A stretch of DNA of 64,000 nucleotides. It comes from Glandiceps talaboti. Taxonomy: Eukaryota > Hemichordata > Enteropneusta > Spengelidae. The notes beneath the pieces are model-generated. The model searched no databases, was not told the DNA's origin, and saw nothing but the letters and a program-made list of their open reading frames with translations. A program made the translations under genes and the position numbers. This document shows, in pieces, positions 33,131 to 44,227 of the stretch (positions are counted from its first letter, which is position 1; each line of letters starts with the position of its first letter). The stretch spans positions 19,166,650 to 19,230,649 of the forward strand of contig NC_135559.1 of NCBI RefSeq assembly GCF_964340395.1, read 5' to 3'.

Positions 33131-33648
33131 CTAGACGTTCGGGCTTTCTTTCGATGCTATAACTATAAGCGAACGAAGTTCGCATGTGAGGGCCTGCCCG
33201 AACAGTCTAGCGAATGTCATTTTCCGACCGGACATTCCATTGAGATTACATTGAGCGGTGGGTTGGGCCATCTATGCATATATATACTTTAATATATTCA
33301 ATAACCTATGACCTCAGGGAATCTCTGCATGCTAGTGTTGACAAACACATTTACGTCATTACTATGGCTTATCGGTTTATGGTAATTGTGAGTTTGATGA
33401 GTGTGTAGACGTTGTCATTCACACACATTTCAGTTAACGCATTGGTGGTTATTTATACAAGCCCCTCCTTAAGATGAATATGCATGAAAATTTAGCTATT
33501 GTCCTCTGTTTGTGCTTGTCGCTAATACGGTTCTCTGATTGGCAGTTATTTATATCCTGATGACATTCGCTAGACCTCGGATGTTCAATCCTCGATAGCG
33601 TTGTTCGGCTGTGTGTCGTATTTTATCGGAAGAACATCCGAGGGCTAG
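33131..33648. mobile_element. Foldback-like element with a hairpin at each end
   Basis: The left arm folds CTAGACGTTCGGGC (33131) onto GCCCGAACAGTCTAG (33196-33210). The right arm folds CTAGACCTCGGATGTTC (33570-33586) onto GAACATCCGAGGGCTAG (33632-33648). Between them GTCTAGCGAATGTCAT (33205-33220) is the exact inverse of 33560-33575. There is no coding capacity and no evident target duplication. Confidence 0.6.
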
Positions 33649-35077
33649 CTGATAGACTATATTATCTAGTGCTATGAATACAAAGCCAGTATGTAGTGAG
33701 GAAAAAATAGCTCTTTTATTGGCACAATAAATGTATTTTAGTGCCATGCATAACACATTTTTTTCCCATTTTTCAATTTGATATTTTAAGAAATGTTTGT
33801 ATTAGTACAAAACAGATTCATTATGAAAGACCTCCTCTCACCCCCACCCCACACTAAAAGAATTTAGTTTTTACCCTACATTGAACTATTGATCTCAAAC
33901 ATAAATCAATTTTGGACTTCTAATGGAGATGATCGTAGTCATTATACATTATATGTACAAAAATGTATAGGAACTAGACTAACTATATCCATGGACATTG
34001 AATATCCAATATCTAGACACAGGCTGGGTCAGGCACTTTCAGTCAAGTGTTTGCCACATATTATTTCAAAGTGTCCTAAATTGGTTATGTTTGTGCACAA
34101 TTCCACATGTTCAAGGAACATATTTCAGAGCCAGTAAATCTTAAGGTATTTCATTTCTTATGTGTTACATATACAGCTACACATGCAAGTTTTTCTACCA
34201 CAAGATGACACAATGCAACTCATGGTGTGCAATAGCGAGAAGTCATTTCTAACAAATAACATGCTTAAAGGTGCAGTGTTGTGATGTCATCATACCATAT
34301 GTATTGGATGTATCAAGAGACAGAGTTATGTTATATTTGAAAGTATATTTATAGCTATTTGTTTATGGTTTACTTTATGCACAATCATTTTTTTGTTTAA
34401 TAGCTCGCACAGTGCCCGCAAGTGGCTCAATGACTAGTACACATGCGCATCCTATACATGTATACATTTTGTACTTGTGGATGACTCACAATAGAAAAGG
34501 GGGTTAGGAAAACAGCAGTAATAGAAATGACGATACAAGCAAGTAGTAGGATACACTGGGAACTCTGTTCTTTATATGCACATGCGTTCCAACTTGTAAC
34601 TGAAACTTACATCACAAAAGAATGCACATGCACTCCAATTTGTAACTGAAACTTACATCACACAAGAAATTTTGATTTGATCGTCTGCCTTATTGTCGGC
34701 GGGCTGCGTGCTGATTGGTTAATTATGTATGATGTATGACTATATAATGAGTTCATCAGAAAGGGCAACAATGTTAACAACAACAATGTATAACACAAAA
34801 TATGAATCAATAAATATAATTCACAACAATACTGTGATTTTTTTGGGTGGTTTAACCCAAGGATGTATTACGGTACAATGACTACGCATGCGTGTTTTAT
34901 GTATGATGTGCAATCTCCATGCCGAAGGCGCTATCTATGATATCATCATGAGGCAGCCAGTCACAAATGAATCTAGCCAGCTGTACAAGCTTAGGGGCTT
35001 TGGCCTAGTTATGATAAATATATGTATGGATATTTGTAAGTATAGGAGCATGGCTCATGATTTTGTTTAGTTGAAAA
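33649..35077. other. Gene-free spacer
   Basis: AT-rich, with no supported gene or RNA. Two near-repeats of GAATGCACATGC-type sequence occur around 34575-34670. ORFs at 33889 and 34888 show no family signature. Confidence 0.45.
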
Positions 35078-35198
35078 CATGGTGACCCCCTTTATTTACT
35101 TGGTAAAAATGATGACCCCCCCCCCCCCCCCTTCTTTGAGTCCCAAATTGAGGTGCCCCCGGCCTTAAAAACTGATCCCTCCCTAATTACTCCAAGGC

Positions 35199-35250
35199 CT
35201 GAGGAAGCGTCCTCGACAGGACGTGAAACTGTTGTCATTCAAAACAACAG
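35199..35250 (+). ncRNA. Hammerhead-ribozyme-like core (incomplete)
   Basis: CTGAGGA (35199-35205, matching CUGANGA) precedes a stem GCGTCC/GGACGT (35207-35212, 35219-35224). GAAA (35225-35228) follows, then a stem CTGTTGT/ACAACAG (35229-35235, 35244-35250). That is the order of a hammerhead catalytic core. However, the cleavage-site UH does not directly follow the last stem (AAAGTC instead), and I cannot pair a stem I. It is therefore a possible degenerate ribozyme or a chance look-alike. Confidence 0.25.
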
Positions 35251-35489
35251 AAAGTCCAGTAGGATAGATTATAATTACTTTGTTATTAACTTCATACCTG
35301 GATGATTGTGAACATTCATAGACAAATATTAATATTAGTCCTTGCAGACGGTGTACGAGTCTAGATTACTGACATGACCCTCAACAAGAACTAGAAGGAA
35401 GGGGCGACTTTATACTCCGTATGCAAGCAGGACTATAGTATACGCGAGATTCAGTCTATCAAAAGGTGAGTTGAAACTCGTACACATAC

Positions 35490-36140
35490 CTTGTACCGGA
35501 TACCTCCTAACGTCTGACTGTAGTAACTAAGTAGGAAGTTTAACTTTTTCTCAACAAATACTGACGCAATCTTAGCTAATGCACTGCACGCTTGCTGAAG
35601 AGAAGACGTCTGCAGAAGAGCGCCCGCACGCGATGAACCTTACGGACAACGCTTGACCAGATCCACAGGAGCACGAAGTCTTTTTTATATTGATACATAT
35701 GAAATATTGCTTCACGAACAGCAATTTTGCTACTTTTACTCCGTTTTGTTTGTTTTGGTGGCTAAGTCAAATACCATTAAAAATTTTGCTACCAGTATTG
35801 AGAAGAAGCGTGACACCAAGGGGTCTGGTAACTACTGCTACGTATGCAAATTAATATTTCGATCACAAAGTCCATACCACATGACATGATCTAAACCAAT
35901 CACTGAAGGCTATATGGAAACAATGTGTTATACTAGAGTGACCATAATTTGCATAAAAGGCATTACTGTATTTGTTTTCTTATTTTCCAAGGGCACCGTT
36001 TATATAGCATGTACAGAAGTCCCACCAGTGATAAACTTATACAATGGAAAGACTAAATGTGGATGGGCATTCAAAGACGTTAAATTGCCCCTCATTTACT
36101 GGTTTTAATTTCAACCTCAGGAAAAACTTACTACATAACA
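35490..36140 (-). promoter_or_regulatory. Candidate promoter and untranslated first exon of gene B
   Basis: Homologous to 16512-17260. The minus-strand donor is ACAAG|GTATGTGTACG with exon edge at 35490. The conserved GC-rich block contains GGGCGCTCTTCTGCAGACG (35606-35624), and a TATA-like AATATAAAAAAG lies upstream of it near 35685. Splicing to the acceptor at 27769 would remove about 7.7 kb. No transcript evidence is available. Confidence 0.45.
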
Positions 36141-36638
36141 GCCCTTGGGGTAATAGTTGGCTACTACAGAGGTGGTATAGACATGGTATTTGTTTCATAT
36201 TGCATTCTGATGTTACATAAAACTTTTTTTACCCAAATATTTTCTCCTGCCCCCCCCCCCCCAACCTGCAAGAAATAATACTGCATACAAAAACAAATGC
36301 TTATTATGCAAATGCTTCAAAAAACATGTACTAAATATTAATAAATCTTTAATTTTTTATTTGGAAATTCAAAACTGTGAGCAATAGTAAACATTTACAC
36401 ATACATACATACATCTAAAGGGTGTTCTTACATGATCAAATTACAAGTACATGAATTGAAAAATTGAATCAAGGTCAGCACTTGACCTTTCAATGGCCAA
36501 CTATCTGAGAGTGGATTTGAATGCTTTTATGTTTATATATAGTTATAGCTTCATGTATTGTACATTGTTGACAATGAGTATGACATTCTTAGCTTTTAAG
36601 ATCATCTTTAGTTACCACACTCACATTTTACGAGTACT
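36141..36638 (-). other. Gene C 3' flank with poly(A) signal
   Basis: Minus-strand AATAAA at 36356-36361 lies 278 nt after the gene C stop, in a block also found behind genes A and B. A C tract lies at 36251-36263. No other gene. Confidence 0.5.
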
Positions 36639-38357
36639 CTAGTGTATATCATCATGTATTTCTCCAGTTTGCAACTTTGCAACTTTATCTTTGCATATAA
36701 TTGTTTCATTTTTGTGGATCCTAAGATGTTTCTTTAGAGCACTACTTCGATTAAACCACTTACCACACTCTTCACATACAAATGGTCCTTCATTTAAATG
36801 TATTACTAAGTTTTTATCCTGAACACCATTTTGATGAAAATCTTTACCATACAGTCTACATGTGCTTGTTTCACTTGTGTGGGTCCTGAGATGTTTCTTC
36901 AAAGTGCCATTTTGATTAAACCCTTTGCCACACACATTACATACAAATGGTCTTTTATTTCTGTGTATCATCATGTGTGTGTTCAGATGACAATTGCGAG
37001 TGAAGCCTTCACCACACTCTCTACATATAAATGGTCTTTCGTTTGTGTGCAGTATCATGTGGGTCTTCAGATCATTACTTTGATTGAAAGCTTTACCGCA
37101 CTCTTTACATACAAATGGTCTTTCTTTTGTATGGATCCTCAAGTGTGTTTTCAGCTGGTAACTCTGAGTAAACCCCTTACCACACTCTTTACATACAAAA
37201 GGTCTTTCACTTGAATGGGTAACCATATGGCTTTTCAGAGTTCCACTCTGATTAAACCCTTTACCACACTCTTTACATACATATGGTCTTTCATTTGTAT
37301 GTATCCTCATGTGGTTCTTCAGAGTACGACTTTGATTAAACCCTTTACCACACTCCTTACACTCAAAGGGTCTCTCATTTGTATGTATCATATAGTGCAT
37401 TTTCAGATGACAACTCCGAGTAAACCCTTTACCACACTCTTCACATACAAATGGTCTTTCATTTGTATGACTCCTCATGTGTGTGTTTAGACCACTTATT
37501 TGATGAAACGATTTATCACATTCTTTACATTCAAATGACCTTCTAGTTTGGCTTACAATAGACCTATTCTCATGACTGTTATCACTCTGGCTTGTAGTAG
37601 ACAAATCAATTTTACTTTTCAGTGGATTTTTATCAGAGCCAATCTTTGTGTGTGTTTGCATTAAATAATTCTCAAAAACAGTTTCCTTACATTCAGTTTG
37701 ATTACTTTCATTTGTGATTTCTGGATTAAATCTCGGGTTCACTTTCTCATGGTCATTTTCTGGTAGTTGCGCACTACCAAAATCTACTTGTTCTATCTTA
37801 GCAGGGAAGGGATTCTCAGGTCCATTCATACATCTTTCTATTACTACTGTGGAAACGTTTTTGGCCATATCCTCTCTATCTAGTTGTTTAGCTGCCTTGA
37901 TATTCACACATCGGGAAGGACACACAAGTCCATCCATTTTTGAGCCTTCACTTGTTCCTTTCCAGTAATTCTGCAAAGTATTAATATCATGTTCATCTGG
38001 TATCACAGTATCTTCTTTATCTATTTGTATCTCATCTTTTACTGTGATATTGGAAAATATATTTTCTGCAAGTAACTTTGGTTTGGTTTCAATATTGACT
38101 GGCATGAGTTCATGAGAATGATTCTGTATGTCTGACAAATCACACCATGCATCATTGCGTGCGTCCTCATCGACAAGACTCGCGCTGTTCTCAGTGTCTT
38201 TATGTTTCACCGCCACTTCCTCTTGAATGTGTCTCTGTTCTTCTTTGATTGTCGTACATGTAAGTTCTTCAGGACATTTTCTTACTGAATGTGAAGTGAG
38301 TGTAGATTCTCTTTCCTTGACTATAGTTTGCTCCATGTCTTGGAACCGTAGTACCAT
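36639..38357 (-). CDS. C2H2 zinc-finger protein C (nine fingers plus one degenerate)
   Basis: 572 codons from the ATG at 38357-38355. The acceptor (TTCAACAG) lies 15 nt upstream, as in genes A and B. It lacks the 37-residue repeats and starts MVLRFQDMEQTIVKE. The N-terminal region shares LVDE, ELMPVN, and a very well conserved AENIFSNITVKDEIQIDKED to WKGTSEGS block with A and B, then DHEKVN. Fingers start near residue 273: eight intact KECGKGF-type fingers, a ninth that has lost its second Cys and first His (CRLYG...KNLVIH), a tenth intact, and a final partial one (IICKDKV). Helix residues vary more than in A and B (SGL, CHL, RTL, GTL, YQL, NDL), so it is an older paralogue with different DNA preference. 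Target unknown. Confidence 0.92.
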   Translation of the reverse strand: MVLRFQDMEQTIVKERESTLTSHSVRKCPEELTCTTIKEEQRHIQEEVAVKHKDTENSASLVDEDARNDAWCDLSDIQNHSHELMPVNIETKPKLLAENIFSNITVKDEIQIDKEDTVIPDEHDINTLQNYWKGTSEGSKMDGLVCPSRCVNIKAAKQLDREDMAKNVSTVVIERCMNGPENPFPAKIEQVDFGSAQLPENDHEKVNPRFNPEITNESNQTECKETVFENYLMQTHTKIGSDKNPLKSKIDLSTTSQSDNSHENRSIVSQTRRSFECKECDKSFHQISGLNTHMRSHTNERPFVCEECGKGFTRSCHLKMHYMIHTNERPFECKECGKGFNQSRTLKNHMRIHTNERPYVCKECGKGFNQSGTLKSHMVTHSSERPFVCKECGKGFTQSYQLKTHLRIHTKERPFVCKECGKAFNQSNDLKTHMILHTNERPFICRECGEGFTRNCHLNTHMMIHRNKRPFVCNVCGKGFNQNGTLKKHLRTHTSETSTCRLYGKDFHQNGVQDKNLVIHLNEGPFVCEECGKWFNRSSALKKHLRIHKNETIICKDKVAKLQTGEIHDDIH

Positions 38358-39668
38358 CAAAGAGTCAGATATCTGTTGAATTAGAATTGTAACACAATAT
38401 TCATATGTCAGACATATCTAGTTACAACAGTTCTGGCTTAGGCCCCCAAACGAATTGTTTATGGTCAGCATGCACATCACGTTAATCTTTGTTTTCCTGT
38501 TTGTCCAACCCAAGCAGTTTGCGGATCCAGGGGGAAACACAATACCATGGAGAAATAGGGCAATAAAATGTTAACACTCAACATTCATAAAATTTGAGTC
38601 AAAATTCTACAAAAATTATTGGATTATATTTGGATTACATTTATATATATAATCCCATGAAATCAATGTTCCTTTTACGTATGTAATGCTCATTGTATGA
38701 TTCTGCCTGTGACTCACATTTGTATTTATATAATCAGTTCACCTGAAATTGACTGTGGAATTAAATAAATAATATATGTATATTTCTCCTATCACTATAC
38801 TTCAGATTCAACATGTCATTCCTATCTACTGTATGTTCTCCTCTGATGAAATTTTTTAAATAAAGAATATTACACTCTTAGTCTTACAAAAGTTATAGGG
38901 TTTAAAATTGGTTAGGTAATTGCATCCTGTAATCAGCCACATTGCATAATCAATGTCTTTACAAAATGTACAGAATGCAAAAAAAAAAATGCAATCATGA
39001 CGTCAAATAGAAATGTACAGTTGAAAGGTATATTTCACAATCTAATTGATTCTTGGAACCTAGATTTTAAGATACCACGTATCACTCAAACTTTACCGGC
39101 TTGCTCTATGTGAAAGTTATTGTCCAATGTGTGAGGGCGCCCCACCGTGGTGTACCTTACAGCTGGGCCTTACAGACTATCACAGACAAGTAAGAAGAGT
39201 TGTCTGTGAGACTACTTGGAACTGTGATCACTATATTTTCTATATATACACGTACATCATCTCGTCTGATATTTCTGTTAAGTTTAGTTTAAGGTTAATG
39301 GTGATTGTCAATGATTCGTGTATGGCTATCCACAAACAGACAATTGCATGTGGCATTTTTAAATGGCCTTTCGTAGCAAGCTATGGGACGGTATTAGGCA
39401 GACCAGAATAATGTATACATACACAGCATCAAAGGAAGGGTGATTGGAGTTCAGATTTCCTGATTTTTTCCGGTTAGGGATTTAGCGAGAGGTATGAAAA
39501 CCCCATTCGCTCGCTAATATTTATATCTGATAGCTGCAGCCGGGCCTCAATGTACGTACCATTGTATTTACCATTGTAACGTTGTCCAGCTGCATGACGA
39601 AATATTTGAACTTGTTTTGTACACATGAAATTTTATCGAAAGCTTACTCGAAACTTTTACATACATAC
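38358..39668 (-). other. Putative gene C intron
   Basis: Bounded by the acceptor near 38373 and the candidate donor at 39668 (ACCAG|GTATGTATG on the minus strand), about 1.3 kb. AT-rich, no ORF of note and no recognisable repeat. Confidence 0.45.
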
Positions 39669-39795
39669 CTGGTTGTAAAATGCATACGGTGGTCTGCCAG
39701 AATGTAAATTTCCTCCGGAAGAGTCACTGTGCGCCGGGGTGTTTTCGTTTTCAGCCTATAGAAGAGCGCCCTCAGACGACGACCCTAAATATAAT
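39669..39795 (-). promoter_or_regulatory. Candidate promoter/first exon of gene C
   Basis: The minus-strand donor CAACCAG|GTATGTATG lies at 39669/39668. About 90-100 nt upstream it shares GGGCGCTCTTC with the equivalent block of gene B (GAAGAGCGCCC on the plus strand at 39761-39771). Position and spacing match the A and B first exons, though overall similarity is low. Confidence 0.35.
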
Positions 39796-40797
39796 AATCA
39801 ACAAGGGCACAACACAATGGTTTCAATCGGAGGGTCGATCTCGACGATCAACTGGTACACAAATAATTACTTACTGACTAAAATGTGTTTACTGTTTTTG
39901 AACATGCTCGTACTCTGCGCCGAGAATCCAGACAAAACGAATTAAAATTGAACGGGGTTGAAGGAAGATTAACGTAGGTTGTATATTCATGATGAATGTA
40001 TGGATGAATATAACCCAATTGTAGTAGTAAGCTTATACTATGCTCCCAAGAACTACTTTTACATTGAACATTAAGAACACAGGAGAAGCTACTAAAGTGC
40101 TGTCCAGGGCGATTATTTCGCAGAATGCCATATATTCGTTTACCATGCATTGTAAGTAAAGTTGGTTTGTTTTCACATCAGTCATGTTTGCAAGTATTTG
40201 TTTTATAATATATGGCAGCCGTCATTATTTACGGCCGGGGATGGATTTGGAGGTGAGTTTTATTTTTGAAAAAACAAGAGAAACGGGGGGGGGGGGGCTA
40301 CTAAAAACATTGCCACTCATAATTTATCCACTATGGTATATAATACTCTGAACAAAGTGTTTAATTTCTTCCTTTAAAAAAAATTCAAAATGTTGTATTT
40401 AATCTTGTGTGTTGCTTCTGATGATATTTATTCATATTTTAAAAATATTTGGAGACTGGAAAATACTCAGAACACTTGCAAAAGTGTCATTAAATGCTGT
40501 CATGTTTAGTAATTATAACATGTCAAAAAGCTGGAGGGGGACACCTGCAGTCACATTAGCGGCCGCACTATGCTGGTCGGGTAAAAATTTACTCTCAAAG
40601 CCCTCTGTGATAAAATCGTAGGGAGATCACTGTAGTCAACACATGTCAACATACATGTATAGGACAATTGAACAGAAACTTTGGGGAAAATAGACAACTG
40701 CAAAATAATTACATGTTTTTTTATATTGTTGAATACGAAGTCAAAGAGCATATTGTCATTCCCTTCTAAAAACACGTCACTTAATATATGTATATGC

Positions 40798-40803
<6 letters not shown>
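39796..40803. other. Gene-free spacer
   Basis: AT-rich with a G run near 40287-40298. Small ORFs on both strands carry no family signature. Confidence 0.45.
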
Positions 40804-40845
<42 letters not shown>

Positions 40846-40852
40846 CGTGTGA
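40804..40852. repeat. (GT)n-(CG)n alternating tract
   Basis: About 17 GT units run into GCGCGCGCG, an alternating purine-pyrimidine tract with Z-DNA potential. A GTGACC-family, G/C-rich stretch follows (to 40985). Confidence 0.9.
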
Positions 40853-41059
40853 GGGGGTCGGGTCACTCAAATTTACAATGTCAGGGGGGTATTTTTGTTA
40901 GCAAAATGGGGGGGGGGGGCGCTACCCACATTTTCAAATTCTTCATTACCATTTCCCCGACCCTCAGGCCGTGATTGCAGCTCCCTAAAAGTATACATCC
41001 TATGGAATTAACATTTTTCTAATTTTTTTTTCAAGTTGATCTGACTACTATCTGAATAT

Positions 41060-41150
41060 TCATTCATTCATTCATTCATTCATTCATTCATTCATTCATT
41101 CATTCATTCATTCATTCATTCATTCATTCATTCCCTCCCTCCCTCCCTCA

Positions 41151-41205
<55 letters not shown>
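41060..41205. repeat. Compound microsatellite (ATTC)n-(CCCT)n-(CA)n
   Basis: ATTC units to 41132, a short CCCT run, then CA units at 41154-41204. ORFs here are artefacts. Confidence 0.95.
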
Positions 41206-41207
<2 letters not shown>

Positions 41208-41324
41208 CACATCTTTAAGATCAGCCAGTATTGGAGTAAAGATAAACTGCATATGAGACGATGCACGTTGTATAATTGGAACATGGACTTTATTTATCAA
41301 AGCCCCGAGTTCGTCCTCACGGCC

Positions 41325-41392
41325 TCTGTATCTGTATCTGTATCTGTATCTGTATCTGTATCTGTATCTGTATCTGTATCTGTATCTGTATC
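41325..41392. repeat. Hexanucleotide (TATCTG)n repeat
   Basis: About eleven uninterrupted TATCTG units. It reads as YRYRYR or CICICI peptides on the two strands, explaining the ORFs over it. Confidence 0.95.
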
Positions 41393-41407
41393 GTAGATGG
41401 ACAAGCA

Positions 41408-41575
41408 CTAAGGGGAGAACCATTTGATTTCTGGGGGGAGGGGGATATGGAGGAAGTAGGTATGGGAGCAATTTTTTTTCCAGTCAGAGTGACAGCAATT
41501 TTTTTTCTACTGTCAGTCCTGCATCAATTTTTTTTTCAAATGGAGTAGCAGTGCACATTTTTTTAAATTAGTCAT
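41408..41575 (+). repeat. GGGGAGAACCATTTGATTTC dispersed repeat
   Basis: Starts AAGGGGAGAACCATTTG and has a G-rich stretch, then several CAATTTTTTTTC blocks. An inverted copy lies at 42190-42330 and a further direct copy at 45310-45412. Confidence 0.65.
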
Positions 41576-42189
41576 TAAGTTTGTAATGCGTTGTTCATAC
41601 CTATACCACGTCACAATGGTTCACAACTGTACCTCTAAATAACTTGTTCTGCGCAAGTAGAAGAATTAGCAGTTAGTATGAAAGACGTCTGTCTACCAAC
41701 CATACTTCTGCTACTTAAATTTGTATGTACAAAAGATGACTGGTAAAATATCCCTGAGGAGCTGACTGGTCTGGGGAGTGCTGTACTCCTGACCCCTGTG
41801 AATTGCTTTCCTTTAAGCCATCATAGTAGTACCAGGAACCAGGAGAAAATATCTTTATAAGAGATTTATATTGAAAGAAAAATATATTGATTTTCACACT
41901 AGTTTATTGACTCCTGTCTTGTTTTTTAAATTGTCTTAATTTACAGAAGCCAAATAGTCCCCTTCAGATATTGACTGTGTCATTGAGGTATTGCAACAAA
42001 AATCCTGAAATATGTTTTCTTGGGTCAAAAAAGAAAGGAAAACTTTGTGTGCACTTGGGTTTAAAACAGAGCTATATAGTGCATGCTTTAATGATAAGCG
42101 CTGGAAAAAAAACAGGAATTTATTCTTGTATTAAAAACATTTGAGCGCTGCCAAAGAATACATGAGAATAAGGTTTCCAAATTTGCTCA

Positions 42190-42330
42190 TTTCTGGTGCA
42201 TTGTGACAATTTTTTTTTCTTTTTTCTCAAGCCATTACAGGATCAACTTTTTTCTGGTTCACCTGGAAACAAATTTTATTTCTCAAAATCCTCTATATCC
42301 CCCCAGAAATCAAATGGTTCTCCCCTAATA
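42190..42330 (-). repeat. GGGGAGAACCATTTGATTTC dispersed repeat, inverted copy
   Basis: The minus strand reads AGGGGAGAACCATTTGATTT from 42330 down, then the T-rich tail. With 41408-41575 it forms an inverted pair about 0.6 kb apart. Confidence 0.6.
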
Positions 42331-42339
42331 GTACTTGTT

Positions 42340-42780
42340 GTCGCGTACGTAGTCAAGGGTCGCGTGTGGGGCAATACCATCAAAGTACTAAGGGCCCCTA
42401 GTATTGATAGCATTCAGTGCATTTTTGAAGGCTTATGTTGGGTGCACAGTGAACTTCTTGAGGTATCGTATTCCATAGTGGTAGTGTTTTGGGATATAAT
42501 GAATGCATGGAATGTCGATAGCAGTCTTTATTTCAGTGTGGTTATCACTTTGTACTTAGGGATGCCTGATTGCCTGGTCTGTACTGAAGGTGAATTATTT
42601 CATGATTGAAGTTATTCGTTAATGTTATTTGGTGTGAATCCATGAGTCTCTTTATATATTGTGATTAAGCGTGAATTAGTGCGTCGATATCCTGAAGTGA
42701 TTCCCATTTCATGATCCTCATTCCAAAACCAGAGCCTGGAGAGGCCGATACTCACAGCTCCGGTGAAAATCCAAGTCCTG
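42340..42780 (-). pseudogene. LINE fragment on the minus strand
   Basis: The minus strand encodes KDCYRHSMHSLYPKTLPLWN followed by TIPQEVHCAP and a stop. This is the end of a CR1/Jockey-group RT (DxYxxSFFPRTxxLWNxLP). Upstream the frame is broken. The plus-strand ORF of 137 codons here (42196-42609) is the antisense shadow. Confidence 0.6.
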
Positions 42781-43149
42781 AATCTGCGACGTTATGGAGT
42801 TACATTAATTAAAGATAACAATAGGTCATGCATAATTATGAGCGTCGTGGAAATGAAACAAAGGGCACTGAACTTTAACTTGAAAGACAACGCCAGACAT
42901 ACGATATACCTATTGTCTTGACACCCGTGTGAACCATTGCAATAAAAGATATTAATTTCTCTAAATAAGTGGGTGTTTGGCGACATAAACAGCGCCATGT
43001 CTGTACCTAAACACAGTGATTACAAATTGATGACACACACATGTACACAATATGTTGGTGAAAAATACATCTCCGTATCTGCAGGGCTCTCGAACAATCA
43101 GAATGCGAGATTGGTGACACATGACGTAATGACAGAATTGCCACGCCCC

Positions 43150-43308
43150 TTTTTATTCGTGCTCCCCCCTCCATAAATGCTGGTCCGAGCCTAACTCACA
43201 GCTGTTATCGCTCTCGTTCTCACTCTCATATCTTCTACATCTGTTCCTGATCGACGCATCCACGTGCACACTTGAGTCAAGCTTGGGAGGTCGAGCTTTT
43301 GGTCTCAG
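43150..43308 (+). promoter_or_regulatory. Candidate promoter/first exon of gene D
   Basis: TGACGTAA (CRE-like) is followed by CCATAAATG (TATA-like) and a GCCTAACTCACAGC block shared with 55780-55800. The paralogue ends at a donor ACAG|GTAATG (55904/55905). Here the same position reads TCAG|GAAATA, so the GT is lost. Either a different donor is used or this exon is dead. Confidence 0.4.
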
Positions 43309-43424
43309 GAAATACAAGTTTTTACACCCATTTCGTGGTCGTAAACCACACAGCCTCCAATATTGATATTTTGCAGTGTTACGAAAAAAATATCAGCTCT
43401 CGTTTGCGGGATAGACACATTCGT

Positions 43425-43590
43425 GTCATACTTCGAGAGAACGACCATTTCGTGTTATACTTTGAGAGAACGACCAATTCGTGTTATACTTTGAGAGAAC
43501 GACCCATTCGTGTTCATACTTTGAGAGAACGACCCATTCGTGTTCATACTTTGAGAGAACGACCCATTCGTGTTCATACTTTGAGAGGGC
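43425..43590 (+). repeat. 29-30-bp minisatellite (about five units)
   Basis: Units of ACTTTGAGAGAACGACC plus ATTCGTGTTCAT; the last three are 30 nt and stay in frame, which creates the ORF at 43272-43676 (RPIRVHTLRE repeats). The paralogous locus (56010-56040) has a single unit. Confidence 0.85.
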
Positions 43591-44227
43591 ACAACATAAC
43601 TTGCAAAAGGTTTGTATTGATAATTATCTCTTGGAGAAATTCGATGCTAGAATGGAATGATCGGTATCATGTCTGAACTGAGATGTTCTGTTTTCTTCCA
43701 CTACTCCCCATCGTGGAGGGTCTATGTCCCCATGTATATCCTTCAAGACACATGCCCACTGCATTGCAGTGGCAACCACAAATATAACGTTACTACTGTA
43801 CATGTATGTTTGTATTGTCTTGAGCAGTATTGTTCACCGGATTGGTATTAATCTCAATCTGTGAAAAGCTGCGACATTGTTATACAAAAATTAACTAGTA
43901 TAACGTTGTCTGGATGTTTTAAGCACCCACTGCGTCTACTAAAATTAAGAGTTTAGAATTGTAAACGAGAAGTTTTTTTCTCTCCCATCGAACTGTCTTC
44001 CCATAAAATGATAGATTTTGACCATCAGATACCATGGCTCTTTACTGTCACTAACCTCTGAACATTATTTTTTTATGAATGCTAAATGACCAGTCTGGAT
44101 GATCGGCCTTGACTACGAGGTGTGAATTGAAACTGAGATTGAACTCAGACAAATTATTTTTAAGTGATTTTTAAGTGGTCTGAGGATTGAACAAGTAACT
44201 CACAATCTCGCTATACCATCAGTCATG

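Noticed and set aside
33889-34137. 82-codon ORF as a small gene
   Set aside because: No family signature, splice context or conservation in the paralogous block.
41148-41548. ORFs with YRYRYR and CICICI peptides
   Set aside because: Translations of the (TATCTG)n and (CA)n repeats.
42196-42609. 137-codon plus-strand ORF
   Set aside because: Antisense to a LINE RT fragment and a dispersed repeat; starts in a T run.
43272-43676. 134-codon ORF with RPIRVHTLRE repeats
   Set aside because: Produced by a 30-bp minisatellite that is absent from the paralogous locus; no domain and no conservation.
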